From Desulfovulcanus ferrireducens (GTDB lineage Bacteria; Desulfobacterota; Desulfovibrionia; Desulfovibrionales; Desulfonatronovibrionaceae), in the NCBI RefSeq assembly GCF_018704065.1, contig NZ_JAGUQP010000014.1:1-64000 (forward strand): DNA of 64,000 bases. The letters are read 5' to 3'. Shown piece by piece: positions 42,322 to 51,630 of the stretch. Each line of letters starts with the position of its first letter. The first letter of the stretch is position 1. Made by a program: the position numbers and the translations under genes. The notes under the pieces were generated by a model, which had not been told where the DNA came from, did no database searches, and saw only the letters and a program-made list of their open reading frames with translations.

Positions 42322-43221
42322 ATGGATAATTTTATCATCATTATAGCATACCTCCTTATAGGTATATTGTTGCGCCGAATATCTCGATTCCCGGATGAAA
42401 CGGGAAATGTACTTAATCTGTTCGTTATTTATGTCTCCTTGCCAGCCCTGGTTTTACTAAAGATCCCAGAATTAACTTTTTCAAAAGAACTATTGGTTCC
42501 TACATTAATGCCATGGGCAATGCTCTTATTGTCTGCTTTTGTGGTTATAATTTTATCTAAAATTCTAAAATGGGACAGAGAAGTTACAGGCGCTCTTTTG
42601 CTTCTAGTGCCACTGGGCAACACTTCATTTCTCGGCATCCCTATGGTGAAGGCTTTTTTTGGGGATCAAGCTGTTTCTTATGCTGTGCTTTATGATCAAT
42701 TAGGCTCCTTTCTGGCTCTGGCCACGTATGGTTCCTTGATCCTGGCATTATATGGGCAGCGTAAAAGCACTCCCTCAATATATGATGTAGCTAAAAAAAT
42801 AATCACTTTTCCCCCTTTTATTGCGCTTGCTCTTGCATTTCTTCTCAAATCTTTTTCATACCCGATTATCATAAATTCTCTCCTTCAAACCCTGGCGGCA
42901 ACACTGGTGCCGGTAGTGATGATTGCGGTAGGGTTTCAATTTACCTTGCGTTTAAGAAAACAAGTGGTCTCGCCTCTTTGCATTGGACTTGCGATTAAAC
43001 TTGTTGCCGCGCCTCTTGCTGCCCTTTTTATATCCAAACTCTTTGGTTTTAGCGGACCTGCCGCAAAGGTCTCAATTTTTGAAGCGGGTATGCCCCCAAT
43101 GGTATCAGCGGGTGCCTTGGCTATCCTGGCCGGTCTTTCTCCTGCCCTGACTGCAGCGCTGGTGGGGCTGGGTATTATTTTGAGCTTTGCTACACTTCCA
43201 TTATTATACCAATTCCTGTAA
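42322..43221 (+). CDS. AEC family transporter (auxin efflux carrier-like)
   Basis: 299 aa, about ten helices in two halves with the polar crossover motifs VPLGNTSFLGIPMVKAFFG (residues ~94-112) and EAGMPPMVSAGALAILAGL near the C-terminus. Bacterial AEC proteins export or import small carboxylates (e.g. malate); substrate not deducible. Starts at ATG 42322 in MDNFIIIIAYLLIGI. Confidence 0.93.
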   Translation: MDNFIIIIAYLLIGILLRRISRFPDETGNVLNLFVIYVSLPALVLLKIPELTFSKELLVPTLMPWAMLLLSAFVVIILSKILKWDREVTGALLLLVPLGNTSFLGIPMVKAFFGDQAVSYAVLYDQLGSFLALATYGSLILALYGQRKSTPSIYDVAKKIITFPPFIALALAFLLKSFSYPIIINSLLQTLAATLVPVVMIAVGFQFTLRLRKQVVSPLCIGLAIKLVAAPLAALFISKLFGFSGPAAKVSIFEAGMPPMVSAGALAILAGLSPALTAALVGLGIILSFATLPLLYQFL

Positions 43222-43268
43222 TTACTTATTATGATTAATTTTTGTCGTGAGATTAAGATAAACTTAAG

Positions 43269-43470
43269 TTGAGCGATTTTTAATTTAGACTTACATTAAA
43301 AACATTGGAATAAAAGTAGATTTTGAGCCAGCGACTTTCACCCAATGGGTGAGATTGCCACGGGCAGCGTAGCTGCCCTCGCAATGACAATCTCGCCCCT
43401 GTTATTGCGAGCTTAAGCAAAGTGGAGTGAAGCAATCTCAAAGTTTGAACTACAAAAAAATCGCTCAATT
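43269..43470. mobile_element. MITE family A, copy 7 (long form, best-preserved ends)
   Basis: TTGAGCGATTTTTAATTTAG at the left and AAAAAAATCGCTCAA at the right are clear inverted ends. It is a free-standing copy, not inside D. The rest of the 43222-43599 gap holds only a remnant of a family C right end (GCTTTTTCTACAATCACGTGAGG). Confidence 0.82.
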
Positions 43471-43599
43471 TAGGGTAAAGTAATCCAGGGTCAGAACCGG
43501 ATGAGGGGCATGAACCCCCATATCACCAAAGCCATATCTCCATAAAACATTACTCAAAAAACCAGGGTTTATTTTCATAATTGCTTTTTCTACAATCAC

Positions 43600-44403
43600 G
43601 TGAGGCGTATTTTGGGAAAGTCAACGAGGGATGGACATCAAAGATTTCGAAAAATTTTTACTATATATAGCGTCGCATTAATTGGCGTTCTCTTTGTGCT
43701 GCTTGCGCCACCAATCCCCCAAGACCCTGAATACCACAACTTTTCTGACCAGCGAACAATGATTGGAATCCCTCATTTTTGGAATGTGGTTACAAGCCTG
43801 CCTTTTCTTGTTGTAGGTATCATTGGTTTACTCACACTATTACACAGGAAATCTTTGAAATATTCACGTTCACTATTAAAATGTTATCTGGTTTTTTATG
43901 CTGCTACTTGTGCTATAGGGATTGGTTCGGCCTATTATCATTTGCATCCAACTAATGAAACTCTGGTGTGGGATAGATTGCCAATGACAGTAGCGTTTAT
44001 GGCTTTTTTTTCCATTATCATTGGAGAGTATATTTCTGAAAAAACAGGGAAAAGGCTGTTTCTGCCACTAATTATTGCAGGTATTATTTCTGTAGCATAT
44101 TGGTACTTTACGGAGAAGTACGGTCACGGTGATCTTCGTCCATATGCTCTGGTGCAGTACTTGCCACTTTTTCTAATCCCAATGATTTTAGTCATGTTTC
44201 GTTCGCGATTTTTACGTAGTAAATACATTTGGATTATGCTGGGTGTTTATGTTTTTGCAAAGGTTTTTGAAATATGGGATGGATATATGTACAATCTTAC
44301 CGTTTTCATGGGAGGTCATTCTATCAAGCATGTTTTGGCCGCACTCGTGCCCTTGATTTTTATTGTCGCGCTTAAGAAACAAAATGATAACGAAGCCAAC
44401 TAG
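43600..44403 (+). CDS. CREST/alkaline-ceramidase-like membrane protein
   Basis: 267 aa, seven predicted helices. The block GIGSAYYHLHPTNETLVWDR followed by LPMTVAFMAFF, and the late HSIKHVLAALVPL with conserved His, are the signature of the CREST superfamily of membrane hydrolases (ceramidase/PAQR-like). GTG at 43600 is taken as start; a Met further in would truncate the first helix. Plus-strand cassette-like gene. Enzymatic activity is inferred only from the metal-ligand pattern. Confidence 0.78.
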   Translation: MRRILGKSTRDGHQRFRKIFTIYSVALIGVLFVLLAPPIPQDPEYHNFSDQRTMIGIPHFWNVVTSLPFLVVGIIGLLTLLHRKSLKYSRSLLKCYLVFYAATCAIGIGSAYYHLHPTNETLVWDRLPMTVAFMAFFSIIIGEYISEKTGKRLFLPLIIAGIISVAYWYFTEKYGHGDLRPYALVQYLPLFLIPMILVMFRSRFLRSKYIWIMLGVYVFAKVFEIWDGYMYNLTVFMGGHSIKHVLAALVPLIFIVALKKQNDNEAN

Positions 44404-44531
44404 TCTATTTTTGTACTTTTAAATATGGTATGGTTAGAAACTAGAGTAATCAGGGGATGCAACCATTTTGTTTCTCGCCTTCCAGAATTCAGGAATGGAA
44501 AATAGGGCAGTGAAATCATCTATTGCCCATG

Positions 44532-44830
44532 TTTCCGTTTAACTTCCTGCCTTGTCTTGTAACATATTTAGATTGATAAAAATCAAAAAACTTTATTTGG
44601 AATGCAAAAGGGGCAAGATTATATCTACAAACAAGACGTCACCTATTTTTATTCCTCATGTCTCACGCCGTACTCTTAAAAGATGTAAAAGAAGTCACCA
44701 AACTTTGTTGAAAACAGTGTGATTATATTATGTTGGTTAATGTAAATTTTTTATAATTTAAATATATATCAGCGTTAGATAAATTTATTTGTCAATTTTC
44801 CTTGACTAAGAAAGTGCTTAACAATAATAG
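44532..44830 (+). promoter_or_regulatory. Repeat D, copy 6 (diverged), with conserved promoter
   Basis: TTTAACTTCCTGCCTTGTC, CTCACGCCGTACTCTTAAAAG and GTGATTATATTATGTTGG recall the other copies but are more diverged. Promoter TTGACT (44802-44807), 17 bp, TAATAG (44825-44830), 67 bp before the next start codon. 44404-44531 before it shows nothing else. Confidence 0.62.
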
Positions 44831-44896
44831 GCAAAAGTTCTTGGAGCCATATAAATCTATGTTCTGCTCTCAGATGACTTGATTAATGGAGTAACA

Positions 44897-45427
44897 ATGA
44901 CCGACGTTATTTTAGAGAGTTTACGCGCAATGATAATTGGTTCGATATTTTTCTTTTTGTTCTTCAGTCGCGACGTGAAAGAAGTGCGTAAGATTGATGG
45001 GTGGTTTCATATTGTGATAGGGTTTGCTCTGATTTTTTGGGGAACGATAATCGATGTAACTGACGATTTCGAGAGTCTGAACCGTTTTATTATTGTCGGA
45101 GATACCGAGTTCAGGTCTTATTTGGAAAATGTTGTGGGCTATCTTTTTGGCTTCTTATTCCTCGCTATAGGCATTTGGAAGTGGCTGCCTAAGATTGTTG
45201 AGCAAGACAAACAAAACAAACAACAACTCAACAAGGCGATTGAAGAGGTTAAGGTTCTGAGCGGACTGTTGCCAATTTGCTCTTCATGTAAAAAAATCCG
45301 CGATGATAAAGGCTATTGGAATCAACTTGAAGCTTACATCAGTAAGTATTCTGAAGCTGAGTTTACTCACGGACTGTGCCCGGAATGTGCCAAAGCACTT
45401 TATCCTGGTATAAAATACAAAAAATGA
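44897..45427 (+). CDS. Membrane protein with C-terminal Cys-rich 'CSSCKKIR' domain
   Basis: 176 aa. Three hydrophobic segments (ILESLRAMIIGSIFFFLFF, IVIGFALIFWGTIIDV, VVGYLFGFLFLAIGIW) lead to a coiled-coil linker (DKQNKQQLNKAIEEVK) and the domain LPICSSCKKIRDDKGYWNQL...HGLCPECAKALYP. That C-terminal motif commonly ends sensory kinases and response regulators, so a signalling role without a kinase domain is plausible. ATG 44897 is preferred over TTG 44879. Last plus-strand gene of the island. Confidence 0.75.
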   Translation: MTDVILESLRAMIIGSIFFFLFFSRDVKEVRKIDGWFHIVIGFALIFWGTIIDVTDDFESLNRFIIVGDTEFRSYLENVVGYLFGFLFLAIGIWKWLPKIVEQDKQNKQQLNKAIEEVKVLSGLLPICSSCKKIRDDKGYWNQLEAYISKYSEAEFTHGLCPECAKALYPGIKYKK

Positions 45428-45544
45428 GTTTAGATTAATTAAACTAGTTACGATTTAATCTGATATACTCCCGGAAAAGAATACCCTGTTAGATTTTACA
45501 TTGACTAGTACCGTTTCTACTCACGGCACTATTTATCGAATCCT

Positions 45545-47305
45545 TTAATCCGTTCGCTCACTGTTCCACCCGCGCAATTTATAATATTCCCCAAGCATAT
45601 ATTCAAATTCTTCTTTGTTCAGGCTCTGGCCGTCTGGCAGGGCTTCGCTGTGCAGCCGCTTTGGAAGGCGGTCATGTTCGGGTTTTAGGCCTTCACGCAG
45701 GTTAAATTGCCGTGTCATATCGGCAATGGATGCGGCTATGTTTTTCAAATCCTCTTTGGTGACGGAAAGACCGGTCACCAGGTGTACGAGTTTGGCCAGC
45801 TCTTCCCAGGAATACAGGTCGCGGTAGAAACGACACAGGATCAAGCTGTCAAAGATGGTCAGCCTGTCTTCATAATCGATCAACATCTCGGCCTTGCCTT
45901 TAACTGCGTCAGGCGAGATATGTCCGGCCAGTTCCGGCTTGTAAAAAGTGCTACGCAGATGGCAGGCGCCGCGATCTGCTACAGCATAGGCCAGGCCCAT
46001 GCCTTTGAGCACTCTTGGGTCATATCCGGCCGGTTCCAGACCTTTGACGTGGATGGCCAAGTCTTCTAGGCCCCAGGTTCTGGCAGCAAAAACAATGCCC
46101 TCGGCCAGGACAGAGCCGATTCCTCTGCGCATGGCTATATCCTTTAGCAGGTCGGCCACGGCCTGAGCCTGGCCGTAATCAATGGGATATTTTACTTTGC
46201 CCCGCCTGACCGCCTCAATGGTAAAGGCACAAAGATTTCCGCCAGTTATGGTATCCAGCCCCAGACGATCACAGAGGTCGTTTAAATAGGCGATCTGGTC
46301 CATCTCCTCAATCATACATAGCCCGCCAAAGGCATAAATGGTCTCGTATTCGGGTCCCTCAATGGTCAGGCCCTGGTGAGGACCGCTTTTTATTTTTGCC
46401 TTGCGGCTACAGGCCATAAAACATTTGGCACATGCGTGTGGGGTAACCTGATGTTCTTTATGATATGTCTCGCCACTGATCTTTTCCCAATGTGCACATG
46501 TACCTTGTTGCCAGTAACGGCTCGGGAATGCCCCGACAGTGTTCATCATGGCTACCATCATGGTCGTGCCCAGGGTTTTGTAAGCCTTGACCCCGGGATT
46601 ATTCTTATTGGTGCTTACAAACTTTTTGCTATAGGCGGCCAGGTCCCTGGAGCTATATAGTGGACGTCTGAAGTCGCCCTGGAAAACAATGGCTTTGAGT
46701 TTTTTGGCGCCCATTACCGCACCGACGCCGGTTCGTCCTGCAGAGCGCCAGTAGTCGTTTTCAATTACAGCCAGCCGGACCAGGTTTTCGCCAGCCGGAC
46801 CAATAACGACTGCTCCGGGATTGCGGTATCCGGGTTTGTTGAGACTAAACCTGGCCTTGGCTTCGTCTTCGGTTTTATAGCTGTCCAGTCCCCAGAGCTC
46901 TGAGGCGTCAAAAAAAGTGCAACCATCAGGATGAATGGACAGGGCAGTTGGTTTTTTGCTCTGGCCCTTGATGACCACGGCGTCGACACCGATAGAATCC
47001 ATAGCCTCTGGCACTTTGCCCCCGGCATACGATTCCGTATAGAATCCGGTTAACGGGGACTTGGTAAACACGCCATAACGGCTTCCTCCCCAGATAAGGC
47101 TCTGGGTAACAGGTCCGGTGGTAAAAATCAGGTGGTTTTCCGGCCCCAGGGGATCGGTTCCGGGCGGATTCATTGTTAAAAGGAGATAAGTGCCAAGGCC
47201 TTTGCCTCCAAGGTGGGCAGCCAGGATATCATCAGGGATTGATTCAAAGGTATAAGATTGATCGTCAAGATTGATGACAATAATGCGGCCATAAAATCCA
47301 AACAT
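45545..47305 (-). CDS. Tungsten aldehyde:ferredoxin oxidoreductase (AOR family)
   Basis: 586 aa. The N-terminal domain begins MFGFYGRIIVINL and contains GGSRYGVFTKSPLTGFYTES, a pterin-binding region; ENDYWRSAGRTGVGAVMGAKK is the classical AOR block. The [4Fe-4S] ligands are CAKCFMAC (C-x2-C-x3-C) and the fourth Cys in DSLILCRFYRD. Oxidises aldehydes to carboxylates with ferredoxin. Stands alone, first minus-strand gene right of the cassette island. Confidence 0.93.
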   Translation of the reverse strand: MFGFYGRIIVINLDDQSYTFESIPDDILAAHLGGKGLGTYLLLTMNPPGTDPLGPENHLIFTTGPVTQSLIWGGSRYGVFTKSPLTGFYTESYAGGKVPEAMDSIGVDAVVIKGQSKKPTALSIHPDGCTFFDASELWGLDSYKTEDEAKARFSLNKPGYRNPGAVVIGPAGENLVRLAVIENDYWRSAGRTGVGAVMGAKKLKAIVFQGDFRRPLYSSRDLAAYSKKFVSTNKNNPGVKAYKTLGTTMMVAMMNTVGAFPSRYWQQGTCAHWEKISGETYHKEHQVTPHACAKCFMACSRKAKIKSGPHQGLTIEGPEYETIYAFGGLCMIEEMDQIAYLNDLCDRLGLDTITGGNLCAFTIEAVRRGKVKYPIDYGQAQAVADLLKDIAMRRGIGSVLAEGIVFAARTWGLEDLAIHVKGLEPAGYDPRVLKGMGLAYAVADRGACHLRSTFYKPELAGHISPDAVKGKAEMLIDYEDRLTIFDSLILCRFYRDLYSWEELAKLVHLVTGLSVTKEDLKNIAASIADMTRQFNLREGLKPEHDRLPKRLHSEALPDGQSLNKEEFEYMLGEYYKLRGWNSERTD

Positions 47306-47368
47306 GTTTGCTCCTTAAAGATAGTAGTTGAGGATCTTTTTACAACTACTCAATCCAGCCAGCTTCCA

Positions 47369-49075
47369 CTATTCCACCTGTAAGATTTCCTTAATATTTA
47401 GGTCTATACTTACAAGACCGTTATAAAGTGAGAGTTTTGGGGTGAAGGCAATGGTTATGGATTTATTTTCCAGGTTGTTCTGGCCCCATTTTTCGCCTTT
47501 GCGCCAGACCTGCCCCCTCAGCGTGATTTTTCTTTGTTCGTCGCGCAAAAATAGTCCCAGATGTTTACCTTGACCAAAGAGTTTCTGTTTCTGGACGCGT
47601 AAATCTTTGCCCAAAAAAACTGGTCTGGGATTACCAGGTCCAAAGGGTTGGAGCAGCTCCAGTTCTTTTAAAAGCGTTGGCGTCAGGTCCTTGAAATTAA
47701 GACAGGCGTCGAGGACAATCCTGGGTTTCACGGGCTCTGGCCCTAATTCTTCTATTACCTGCCGGTTAAAAAGAGATTTTAATTGATCCAGGTTTTCAGG
47801 AAGCAAACTTAAGCCTGCTGCCTGCCTGTGTCCGCCAAAACCATGCAGAACATGACTTAAACCAGAGAGCCCCTGGTAGAGGTCAAATTCAGGGATGCTG
47901 CGACCGGAGCCCTTTAGCAGCCCGTTTTCTTTGGTTAAAATCAGGCATGGCCGGTAGAATTCATCCACAATGCGCGAGGCCACAATGCCAATCACTCCGG
48001 GATGCCAATCCGGAGAGTATAGGACCAGGCCTTGTTTAGCCTTTATCTGGGTTAGATGCGCTGCCTGTTCCCTGGCCTGCTCAAGGATTTCATCTTCTAT
48101 TTTTTTCCTGTCTGTGTTTAATCTGTCCAGTTGCCTGGCCAGGGTGCGGGCGGTTTGTATATCTTCAGTTAAAAGTAGTTCCAGGGCAAGTTCCGGCTGG
48201 CCAATGCGACCGGCAGCGTTGATCCTGGGGGCCAGGATGTAGCCTACATCACCAGAGCCCAGGCTGGACGACTCTCCCAGGCCGCTAACCTCTTTTAAAG
48301 CCCTGATTCCCGGCCTTCTGGCTTCATTTAAAAGAAGAAGGCCGTTTTTGACCAGGATACGGTTCTCGCCGGTCAGGTCGACAATATCCGCAATGGTTCC
48401 CAGGGCCACCAGGTCCAGAAACTGCCGGATATCCAGCTTGTCTCCCGGTAGGACGGTGTTTAGGGCTGCACAAAGAAGAAAGGCTACGCCTACACCTGCC
48501 AGCTCAGGACAGGGACAGGAGCTGAGTTTTGGGTTGACGATAATATCGGCCGGGGGAAGGTCTTTTTGGGGCAGATGGTGGTCTGTAACAATTAATTTGA
48601 GTCCCAACTCTTTAGCTCTGGCAATTTCAGCATGGCTGGAAATGCCGCAGTCAACAGTTATCAGGGTCTTGACTCCTTGCCCTGCCAGTTGTTCCAGTCC
48701 TTCAATATTTAAGCCATAGCCGCTCTCAAGGCGGTTAGGGATATAATGGTCAATCTTGTATTCGCGGCGGGAGAAAAAATCTTTGACCATGGCCGTGGCT
48801 GTAATTCCATCCACGTCATAGTCGCCCCAGACCGCCAGCTTTTCCCCACGAGTTATACTCTGGGCCACAAGCCTGGCTGCGGAAAGCAGGTTAGGCCAGT
48901 TTTCAAGTGGGCTTAAATAGCGCAGGCCAGGGTTTAGAAAAAAGTGCATTTGTGAGAGGGTTGTGAGGCCTCTTTGATATAAAAGCTGGGCCAGAAGGGG
49001 AGATATATTTAGTTTTTGGGCCCAGGAATAAAGCTTGGCCGGGTTGTCTGGCTGGTCCCTTAGTTCCCAGTACAT
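47369..49075 (-). CDS. recJ: Single-stranded-DNA-specific exonuclease RecJ
   Basis: 568 aa, a DHH-family 5'-3' exonuclease for recombination and mismatch repair. Motifs are VWGDYDVDGITATAMV (motif I), TVDCGISSHAEI, the DHH motif IVTDHHLPQ, and the DHHA1 region GFGGHRQAAGLSL, with an OB-like C-terminal domain. Start MYWELRDQ at 49075 is chosen; GTG at 49102 would add nine residues. Confidence 0.95.
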   Translation of the reverse strand: MYWELRDQPDNPAKLYSWAQKLNISPLLAQLLYQRGLTTLSQMHFFLNPGLRYLSPLENWPNLLSAARLVAQSITRGEKLAVWGDYDVDGITATAMVKDFFSRREYKIDHYIPNRLESGYGLNIEGLEQLAGQGVKTLITVDCGISSHAEIARAKELGLKLIVTDHHLPQKDLPPADIIVNPKLSSCPCPELAGVGVAFLLCAALNTVLPGDKLDIRQFLDLVALGTIADIVDLTGENRILVKNGLLLLNEARRPGIRALKEVSGLGESSSLGSGDVGYILAPRINAAGRIGQPELALELLLTEDIQTARTLARQLDRLNTDRKKIEDEILEQAREQAAHLTQIKAKQGLVLYSPDWHPGVIGIVASRIVDEFYRPCLILTKENGLLKGSGRSIPEFDLYQGLSGLSHVLHGFGGHRQAAGLSLLPENLDQLKSLFNRQVIEELGPEPVKPRIVLDACLNFKDLTPTLLKELELLQPFGPGNPRPVFLGKDLRVQKQKLFGQGKHLGLFLRDEQRKITLRGQVWRKGEKWGQNNLENKSITIAFTPKLSLYNGLVSIDLNIKEILQVE

Positions 49076-49112
49076 TGTCAGTGAGCAGCAATCATTTATC
49101 ACTATAATGGAT

Positions 49113-49913
49113 TCAGCTGGTTATGGTATTGATGGTGCCTTCTGGAATGAGGCGTTTTTTTTCTAAAAATTCAATGAATTTTTTTGCCTCTTCCAGATCC
49201 GGATTGAGTTCCAGGGCCTTTTTGAGATGGGCTAATGTCTGATCAATTTTGTTTTGGCCAAAATATGCCCGAGCAATATTGTAATGCAGGTTTTCATCAT
49301 TCGGACTCAGTTCCAATGCCCGGCTATAATAGTCTACAGCCTGGTCATACATCTTTTGCTTACGCAGATTTATACCAAACTCATTGAATAAATGCTTGTG
49401 TTCGGCCTCAAAGGCAGCATCTAATTTGACCAGTCGTTCAAAGATGTCATTGGCCTTTTCTTTGTCTCCTCTTTCCAGATAAGTAAGCCCCAGGCCAAAA
49501 TTGGCACGGATGTTTTCTTCGTCAATATTTAAAGCATTCTTGTACTCAAATTCAGCGCTGTAAGTTTCGCCTCGTTTACGGTGTCGATCGGCCCGGGCAA
49601 TGGTTTTGTTTAGTTCACGCATTTTGGGGTAAACCGTGTAGGTGTAAAACTCTGGTTCCGGAGAAAATTTGTCCAGAAATTCATCCTTAGAGATGAGCTT
49701 CTTTGGACCGGAAGGGACGTAATTGACGTTGAGTGGCTGGACTTCTATCATGTCATTCTCGACTTCTTTGGCAAACCAGTAATTTTTCTGGATGGTCTTT
49801 CTCTGGGTGGTCCCGGTACCTACCTTCATGAGGGTTTGGAGAGAAAAGACTCCTTTGATTTTGTTGTGTTCTTCTTCTTTTTTTTGTGTATTTAAGTTTG
49901 CGTCATTAGCCAT
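49113..49913 (-). CDS. Tetratricopeptide repeat protein
   Basis: 266 aa. An N-terminal ~100-residue part (GVFSLQTLMKVGTGTTQRKT) is followed by at least three TPR units, e.g. AEFEYKNALNIDEENIRANFG, QAVDYYSRALELSPNDENLH and QTLAHLKKALELNPDLEEAK, each with the helix-turn-helix TPR pattern. ATG 49913 has GGAGATAAACTC upstream and starts 4 bp after pyrF ends, so they are co-transcribed. Probably a scaffold protein; partner unknown. Confidence 0.85.
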   Translation of the reverse strand: MANDANLNTQKKEEEHNKIKGVFSLQTLMKVGTGTTQRKTIQKNYWFAKEVENDMIEVQPLNVNYVPSGPKKLISKDEFLDKFSPEPEFYTYTVYPKMRELNKTIARADRHRKRGETYSAEFEYKNALNIDEENIRANFGLGLTYLERGDKEKANDIFERLVKLDAAFEAEHKHLFNEFGINLRKQKMYDQAVDYYSRALELSPNDENLHYNIARAYFGQNKIDQTLAHLKKALELNPDLEEAKKFIEFLEKKRLIPEGTINTITS

Positions 49914-49917
49914 GAGT

Positions 49918-50625
49918 TTATCTCCTTGTAGCCGGATGAATTTCCTTTTGAAAGAGCCTGGCTGCTCTAACCGGGTCTTGGGCACAGGTAATCGGTCGAC
50001 CAACTACCAGAAAATTGGCGCCCAACTTAACCGCTTCCCCAGGAGACATGGTTCTTTTCTGGTCATCACTTTTTTGGTCCAACCGGATACCAGGAGTCAG
50101 GTAATATAAACCAGGTTCAAGTTTTGCTTTTAAAAGGGCAAGCTCCTGGGCAGAACAGACCACTCCGTCCACCCCCCAGTTCTGACCCTTTTGGGCCAGA
50201 TCCAGAACTACCCGGGAAATCTCTCTGCTTTCAGGCCAGGGCAAGTCTTTTCTTTCCAGGCTTGTGAGTATGGTTACTCCTAGGACGAGAGGCTTATGTT
50301 CATTCTCTCCTTGCCCCAGTTCTCTGCCTTTTAATGCTGCCCTGATCATAGACTCCCCACCCAGAAGATGGACAGTGAGCATGTCTATGCCGAGTGCTGT
50401 AGCACTGCGCACGGCTCCCAGGACTGTATTGGGAATATCCAGAAATTTAAGGTCTAAAAAGATATTGAAACCAAGAGCTTTTAGTTCTTTGGTTACCTCC
50501 GGTCCATAACGTGTGTATAGTTCCAGGCCAATTTTTAGCCATTTAACTTCATTTTTGAGCTGTTTGGCCAGGGATAGCGCCTGACTTTTTTTACTGAAAT
50601 CCAATGCAACTATAAGTTCAGCCAT
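49918..50625 (-). CDS. pyrF: Orotidine-5'-phosphate decarboxylase
   Basis: 235 aa. Last step of UMP synthesis. LIVALDFSKKSQALSLAKQL at the start and the catalytic Lys-Asp array in FLDLKFLDIPNTV (residues ~57-69); PGIRLDQKSDDQKR and LVVGRPIT are the phosphate-binding motifs. Standard length. In a minus-strand series with gmk and the TPR gene. Confidence 0.95.
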   Translation of the reverse strand: MAELIVALDFSKKSQALSLAKQLKNEVKWLKIGLELYTRYGPEVTKELKALGFNIFLDLKFLDIPNTVLGAVRSATALGIDMLTVHLLGGESMIRAALKGRELGQGENEHKPLVLGVTILTSLERKDLPWPESREISRVVLDLAQKGQNWGVDGVVCSAQELALLKAKLEPGLYYLTPGIRLDQKSDDQKRTMSPGEAVKLGANFLVVGRPITCAQDPVRAARLFQKEIHPATRR

Positions 50626-50637
50626 GGTATTCCTGAT

Positions 50638-51261
50638 TTATTCTTGTTTCAAAATATTTTCTGGTAAATGGGGGCGAAAACACGGCCTTAACTTTTCAGC
50701 AACAACAATGGAGCGTAGTTGTTCATAGGCTTTATTCAGGTCATCGTTTATAAGCCAGTAATCAAAAAAATGACTTTGGCTTATTTCAGCCTTGGCATTT
50801 TCAAGTCTTTTAGCAATAGTTTTTTCGTCATCCGTGCCCCGTTTTTGCAGACGCTCTTTTAGAGCCTCAAAAGATGGTGGAAAAATAAAGACATAACAAC
50901 CTAGGCCCAGACTTTCTTTTAATTGTCTGGCTCCCTGGACATCGATATCAAAAACAAGATCCTGTCCCTGCTGAAGAGCTCTTAAGGTCATTTCTTTGGG
51001 GGTGCCGTAAAAATTGCTATGAACCAGGGCCCATTCAGCAAAGAAGTCTTTTTGCTTTAAACGCAAAAATTCATCTTTAGACACGAAAAAATAATCCCGG
51101 CCATGTACCTCACCTGGCCGTGGTTTCCTGGTGGTATAGGAGATGGAGAAATTAAGCTCAGGAAAATCTTTTCTAAGCATGGAAATAAGGGTGCTTTTCC
51201 CTGTGCCTGAAGGAGCACTGATGACCAGAAGCAGGCCCTTGCTTTCGCTATTTTTTTTCAT
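50638..51261 (-). CDS. gmk: Guanylate kinase
   Basis: 207 aa. Phosphorylates GMP to GDP. P-loop [15 protein letters not shown] (~residues 14-28), GMP-binding [20 protein letters not shown], lid region [17 protein letters not shown]. The ATG at 51261 (MKKNSES) overlaps the end of the remA-like gene; an ATG two codons upstream (51267) is equally possible. gmk beside a RemA/DUF370 gene and yicC is a widespread arrangement. Confidence 0.94.
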   Translation of the reverse strand: MKKNSESKGLLLVISAPSGTGKSTLISMLRKDFPELNFSISYTTRKPRPGEVHGRDYFFVSKDEFLRLKQKDFFAEWALVHSNFYGTPKEMTLRALQQGQDLVFDIDVQGARQLKESLGLGCYVFIFPPSFEALKERLQKRGTDDEKTIAKRLENAKAEISQSHFFDYWLINDDLNKAYEQLRSIVVAEKLRPCFRPHLPENILKQE

Positions 51262-51520
51262 TCTCATCTTCTTCCTGTTCTAGACGTTGGGCAATGGTTT
51301 CCGGCTGGATAGCCGAAAGAATAACATGGTTGGAGTCAGCAATGATGATCGACCTGGTCTTACGTCCCTGGGTAGCATCAATAAGCCGGTGGTCGTCCCG
51401 CGCATCCTCCCGCAACCTGCGCATAGGAGAAGATGTGGGATTAACAATGGCCACAACCCTGGACCTGACCACATAGTTGCCAAAACCAATATTGATAAGT
51501 TTCTGTTTTTGTTTGGACAT
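51248..51520 (-). CDS. RemA-like regulatory protein (DUF370)
   Basis: 90 aa. [20 protein letters not shown] and the R-rich [20 protein letters not shown] match the DUF370/RemA family, DNA-binding regulators in Bacillus. The usual yicC - DUF370 - gmk order is kept. Start at MSKQKQKL (51520); ATG 51526 is two codons upstream. Overlaps gmk by 14 bp. Targets in this organism unknown. Confidence 0.92.
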   Translation of the reverse strand: MSKQKQKLINIGFGNYVVRSRVVAIVNPTSSPMRRLREDARDDHRLIDATQGRKTRSIIIADSNHVILSAIQPETIAQRLEQEEDENEKK

Positions 51521-51630
51521 ACGCAATAGAAGAAGTTGAGAAGTCGGGAAGATAAGAAGTTTGGAGAATAAGGATGAGATCGTCCTGTCTTCTTAACTTC
51601 CCATCTTCCCAACTTCCTATTTTCTTGATT

